Assembly: GCA_021738535.1 (NCBI GenBank)
Contig: JAIPBU010000002.1
Span: 1-64,000, forward strand
Origin: Bacteroidales bacterium
Lineage (GTDB): Bacteria; Bacteroidota; Bacteroidia; Bacteroidales; VadinHA17
Length of the DNA stretch: 64,000 nucleotides
Reading direction: 5' to 3'
The notes under the pieces: model-generated
Database searches by the model: none
The model's input: the letters and a program-made list of their open reading frames with translations, nothing else
What the model was told of the DNA's origin: nothing
Program-made: the position numbers and the translations under genes
Shown here: one piece after another, positions 59,983-64,000 of the stretch
Numbering within the stretch: the first letter of the stretch is position 1
Layout: the number at the start of each line of letters is the position of its first letter

Positions 59983-61899
59983 ATGATAAAGGCTGTAAGT
60001 GAATTATTCGGTGACCTTTTCAATAGTTCGGGAGAATTTGCTCCCAGGAATGAATTTAACAGGATCACACTGTCTTTTAAGGATAATAAGGAATCCTTGT
60101 TCAGAAAAGATTATTTCAGGTCTTCGATAGGCCTTATGAGATTGTCTTTCCTGCTGGGTATAGCCTATTACTCAGTGTTTGCTTTTCTGGATACTATTGC
60201 CGTACCTGAAGTCCGGAAGGAATTGTTTATTATCCGCTTTTTTGTAGTCTGCCCTGTTATTCTGATCATCTTTTTGCTGTCTTATACAAAGAATTTCCAT
60301 AAATGGTGGCAGCTGGGTTCAAGCATCGCAACCATAGTTTCCGGTCTGGGCATAGTCGTTATGACCATAGTATCGTCTGAGCTTGCACGAGTACACTATT
60401 ATCCGGGAGCAATGCTGGTACTGTTTTATTGTTATATGCTCATAAAATTGAGGTTTATCTGGTCAACAGTGTCAGGATGGCTAATTTTCATTCTCTACCT
60501 TGTTGCAATAATTACATATGGTGGAATAAACCAGGATGTAGCCAGGATAAATCTTTTTTTCCTGGCAAGCGCAAATATATTAGGCATGTTTGGCGGATAT
60601 TCATTAGAATACTATACACGCAAGGATTTTTTCTACAGGTACCTGTTAAAGCAGGAAAGAGAAAAAACAGAGCAGGCCAATGAAAGACTGGAGAAAAGGG
60701 TACAGGAAAAAACAATAAGCCTCAGGAAGGATATTGTTCGAAGACAAAAGATAGAAAAAGAATTGGTGTGGGCTAAAAACAAAGCGGAAGAGAGTGATCG
60801 TTTAAAATCGGCATTTCTTGCCAATATGAGCCATGAAATCCGAACCCCGATGAACGGAATACTTGGATTTACAGATTTACTGCTTGAGCCTGACCTGGAT
60901 AGTGAAGCCAGGGATCAGTATCTTCAGACAATCAAGAACAGTGGCCTTAGAATGTTGAATACAGTAAATGACCTTGTGGAGATATCAAAAATCGATGCGG
61001 GTATTACCGGTCTTAACTTTGCCCCTGTTAACATCAATAAAAAAATACGGGAGATTTGTGATTTTTTTGAACCCGAAGCCCATCAAAAAGGATTAAACTT
61101 AATTCCTGAGATCTCATTGCCTGATAAGGACAGTTTAACTATAACTGATGAATCCAAGATTGAATCAATCTTTACAAATCTCATTAAAAATGCTCTTAAA
61201 TATTCAGTTAAGGGGACAATCAGATTTGGATATGACCTAAATGATAATGTATTCCGTTTTTATTGTATGGACGAAGGTATCGGTATACCTGGAAGTCGTC
61301 ATGATGGGATCTTCAACCGTTTTGAGCAGGCAGATATTGCTGATAAAGATGTTTATGAAGGTAGCGGTCTGGGACTGGCAATTACGAAGTCTTATGTGGA
61401 GATGTTGGGAGGGAGCATATGGGTTGAATCTGAAGAGGGAGAGGGTTCCGTCTTTTATTTTACATTGCCGGCAGAAAGTGAGGATGGCTCAGGGATAACT
61501 AAACGTGAAAACAGAGAACCAAACAAAAACCTGGTTGTTAATAAAGGAAAAATACTTATTGTTGATGATGATGTAACTTCTTTACAGTACTTGCAGATTA
61601 TTCTCAAGTCTGAATTTGAAACTGTATATACAGCCCATAACGGGGAGGAAGCATTAAGAATAGTCCATGAATCGGAAAATATAGATTATATCCTGATGGA
61701 TTTAAAAATGCCCGGTATGAGTGGATATGAAGCTACAAGGAAGATCAGGGAAAAGAACCCGGAAGTCAGGATAATAGCCCAGACAGCATATGCCCTTGAA
61801 GGTGACCGTGATATTGCAATAGAAGCAGGTTGCGATGGGTACATCTCAAAACCGGTAAGAAAAGAGCAGCTGTTTGAAATATTGAATATTGCAAAATAA
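59983..61899 (+). CDS. Hybrid sensor histidine kinase/response regulator
   Basis: N-terminal ~6 TM region, HisKA FLANMSHEIRTPMNGILGF, HATPase GSGLGLAITKSYVEMLGG, C-terminal receiver ILMDLKMPGMSGYEATRKIR. Confidence 0.95.
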   Translation: MIKAVSELFGDLFNSSGEFAPRNEFNRITLSFKDNKESLFRKDYFRSSIGLMRLSFLLGIAYYSVFAFLDTIAVPEVRKELFIIRFFVVCPVILIIFLLSYTKNFHKWWQLGSSIATIVSGLGIVVMTIVSSELARVHYYPGAMLVLFYCYMLIKLRFIWSTVSGWLIFILYLVAIITYGGINQDVARINLFFLASANILGMFGGYSLEYYTRKDFFYRYLLKQEREKTEQANERLEKRVQEKTISLRKDIVRRQKIEKELVWAKNKAEESDRLKSAFLANMSHEIRTPMNGILGFTDLLLEPDLDSEARDQYLQTIKNSGLRMLNTVNDLVEISKIDAGITGLNFAPVNINKKIREICDFFEPEAHQKGLNLIPEISLPDKDSLTITDESKIESIFTNLIKNALKYSVKGTIRFGYDLNDNVFRFYCMDEGIGIPGSRHDGIFNRFEQADIADKDVYEGSGLGLAITKSYVEMLGGSIWVESEEGEGSVFYFTLPAESEDGSGITKRENREPNKNLVVNKGKILIVDDDVTSLQYLQIILKSEFETVYTAHNGEEALRIVHESENIDYILMDLKMPGMSGYEATRKIREKNPEVRIIAQTAYALEGDRDIAIEAGCDGYISKPVRKEQLFEILNIAK

Positions 61900-61977
61900 A
61901 CTTGAAACAACTTCCGGCTCCTGGCTGTTAAAATAGAAGGCAACAAGTAGTATTAATAACAGTATAAATAAAGTATT

Positions 61978-62325
61978 ATGAAGATTATAAGTATTGATAA
62001 GGTAGAGAAGAACAAAGTTAACATGGAAGGAGCCGAAAAGGCATGGAAACAGGTTCCCCTGGGTAAGGATGACGGGGCGCCCGTATATTCATACAGGGTG
62101 TTTACTGTTGATCCGGGCGGACACACACCCTATCACAACCATCCCTATGAGCATATGAATTTTATTATCGAGGGAGAGGGAGCACTGGTTAATGAAAAGG
62201 GAGAGGAAACACCTTTAAAGGCAGGCGATTTTGCTCTTGTGAAGCCCGATGAAAAACACCAGTACCGTAACAAGGGAGATAAACCACTTAAGCTTATCTG
62301 TGGTGTGCCTAAGGAGTTTGAATAA
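61978..62325 (+). CDS. Cupin-domain protein
   Basis: DPGGHTPYHNHPYEHMNFIIEGEGALV...GDFALVKPDEKHQYRNKG. Confidence 0.9.
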   Translation: MKIISIDKVEKNKVNMEGAEKAWKQVPLGKDDGAPVYSYRVFTVDPGGHTPYHNHPYEHMNFIIEGEGALVNEKGEETPLKAGDFALVKPDEKHQYRNKGDKPLKLICGVPKEFE

Positions 62326-62378
62326 GTATTAATATATAAAATATCATTCCCAAAGGCTAAAGAAACATAGCCTCCATT

Positions 62379-63995
62379 TTATTCAAGGAGGACTTTCTTA
62401 TTCTTCGGGTATTTTACAGTATAGCTTAGGATGAATTCTTGAGTGTCTCTTGCCGCGATGCTTGTCTGCCATTTTACCTCGCCGCTGAATTTATTCATTG
62501 TTCCTCCGGAAAGCTCAGTTGCTTCAACCTCAATATCCTTATTCCTGGATATCGGCACCTGGCCATAGACATCAATATCAATGTCTTTTGATTTATTATT
62601 TCTTATTCTGATCCTGTAAGAACGTGTTTCCACTTTATTGAGCCCAATCAGACGTGTTGATGTGAATTCTTTCAATCGTTCCCTCTCAATGGTGATTCCC
62701 TTATCTGTTCCAAGTGAAACATTTAGTGTGTCTGATATCTGCGTGGTATTTATCACACTTGTTCCGGTAAAGGTATTGCCAAAGTAAATATTAGCTTCCC
62801 CGTTGAGCAGGTTAAGAGCTTCCCAGTCAGGGATATCCGCTGTCAGGAATGCCTCTTTCCTGAGCTTTGGCACGGTTTTATATTTATAGCTTGCGTCAGT
62901 TGATAATCGCTGTAATTCCGTAACAAGATTATTGCCGTCAGAATTCACAGTTTGTGGTATATTGACTTCGAATGAGAAGCCCCTGGTATTCGTAATTAAA
63001 TTAACGGGAGGGATTGATGCTTCCTCCTGTTCGGTGTCATACTCAAAAGTAACAGCTTCCTGCTCTGCTACATCCATTGCTTTAGGTTGTTTTGCCATTG
63101 TGCGGGCTGAGGTACCCAATCCTTTGGTCCTTACTTCATAGAAATCAAGGTAATTAGGGTGGAGTGCGGGTAAAGTACCGGATTCCGAAGGATCAGCATC
63201 TGAAAAGACTAATATAGCTTTTTTCCAGTCAATGCCTGTATTCTGCCATACATTGGCTTTATAAATGATATTAACATCTTCTTCTATGTCATTTACCCTG
63301 ATATCATATGATGGGTACCATCCTGCATTCCCGGCTAAATAACTTAGTGTAAGTAATGCCCTTGTTGGCTGATCCGCAGAAACAGAAATTATTACCTCTG
63401 ATGTCGGCATCCTGGATAATCTCAATGCCCCCTGCAATTGATTCTGAAGTTTTTGTTTCTCATCCTTGTATTTATTTATCAGTCTGTTCTTATTTAGTAT
63501 TCCTATTCTTATTTCTTCAAGATTTGCGGTATATACTTCTGTTATGCTTGCCAGTTCTTGTGCAGTTATTTTTTCATTTGCACCACCTATCACTTTATTT
63601 GCAGAAAGGAAAGCTTCTTTTTCTTTTAGTATTTCAATATCAGTCTGCTCATCTTCAATTTTTAGTTTCAGGTCATCAATTTTCTTCCTGATTTTTTTGA
63701 CAGCTTCGCTCTCCTCAGCATTCTCGAGGTAATTTTGGTGGAGCTTAACTGAGAGGATCATGAAATTCCCTTCACCTTTCACCTGCAGGCTTGAAGCATT
63801 TGCATATGGTGAAAGTCCGGGTATTCTCAAAATGAATTTTCCCTTTGCTATGTTAATGTCTGCCTCTCTTTCAAGCTGTGCCCTGTCGGGGAAAATGGTA
63901 ACCTTTGTTATTTTGCTTTGAATGTCAGTATATTCCTGGGCTGATAAGATGCCTGAGGTTATTAGTATAAAGATAGCTATTGCGGTGGTTTTCAT
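62379..63995 (-). CDS. DUF4139-domain (mucoidy inhibitor MuiA-like) secreted protein
   Basis: VTIFPDRAQLEREADINIAKGKFILRIPGLSP N-terminal domain; coiled coil; YLAGNAGWYPSYDIRV. Confidence 0.85.
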   Translation of the reverse strand: MKTTAIAIFILITSGILSAQEYTDIQSKITKVTIFPDRAQLEREADINIAKGKFILRIPGLSPYANASSLQVKGEGNFMILSVKLHQNYLENAEESEAVKKIRKKIDDLKLKIEDEQTDIEILKEKEAFLSANKVIGGANEKITAQELASITEVYTANLEEIRIGILNKNRLINKYKDEKQKLQNQLQGALRLSRMPTSEVIISVSADQPTRALLTLSYLAGNAGWYPSYDIRVNDIEEDVNIIYKANVWQNTGIDWKKAILVFSDADPSESGTLPALHPNYLDFYEVRTKGLGTSARTMAKQPKAMDVAEQEAVTFEYDTEQEEASIPPVNLITNTRGFSFEVNIPQTVNSDGNNLVTELQRLSTDASYKYKTVPKLRKEAFLTADIPDWEALNLLNGEANIYFGNTFTGTSVINTTQISDTLNVSLGTDKGITIERERLKEFTSTRLIGLNKVETRSYRIRIRNNKSKDIDIDVYGQVPISRNKDIEVEATELSGGTMNKFSGEVKWQTSIAARDTQEFILSYTVKYPKNKKVLLE

Positions 63996-64000
63996 TTCCT

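Noticed and set aside
1-64000. CRISPR arrays, IS transposases, prophage genes, rRNA
   Set aside because: No regularly spaced repeats, transposase/integrase ORFs, phage structural genes or rRNA stretches were seen. No integron integrase is present in the window, which limits the attC interpretation.

Overview
This is a 64 kb chromosomal window from a Bacteroidota bacterium. The evidence is SprA/T9SS, a fused LpxC-FabZ, TAnnTTTG-type promoters, a class II superoxide reductase-like protein and the rimP-nusA-infB order. About 40 genes can be called. Housekeeping blocks are dxr-rseP-tatA, mqnC, a leucyl aminopeptidase, pdxA-ruvA-sprA-gcvH, infB/nusA/rimP, and lpxD-lpxC/fabZ-lpxA. Accessory regions are: (i) nt 1-1.7 kb, where rsgA lies between two ~132-nt imperfect-palindromic repeats that look like integron attC sites, followed by a DUF2200 pseudogene; (ii) a tandem-rhodanese lipoprotein split by an in-frame TAG, beside a multiheme cytochrome and a divergent Crp/Fnr regulator; (iii) an initiator tRNA followed by nested hairpins; (iv) an AbiE-like toxin-antitoxin pair with a perfect palindromic operator; (v) a GH130/GT4 carbohydrate cluster; (vi) a ~15.5 kb operon-like locus (38610-54084) that mixes two ABC ATPase/permease sets with a complete RND-adaptor-TolC set and includes one polypeptide fusing an RND permease to an ABC ATPase. 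Item (vi) is my best candidate for an undescribed system, and item (i) is second. All calls were made by reading the sequence and supplied translations; no database search was run.
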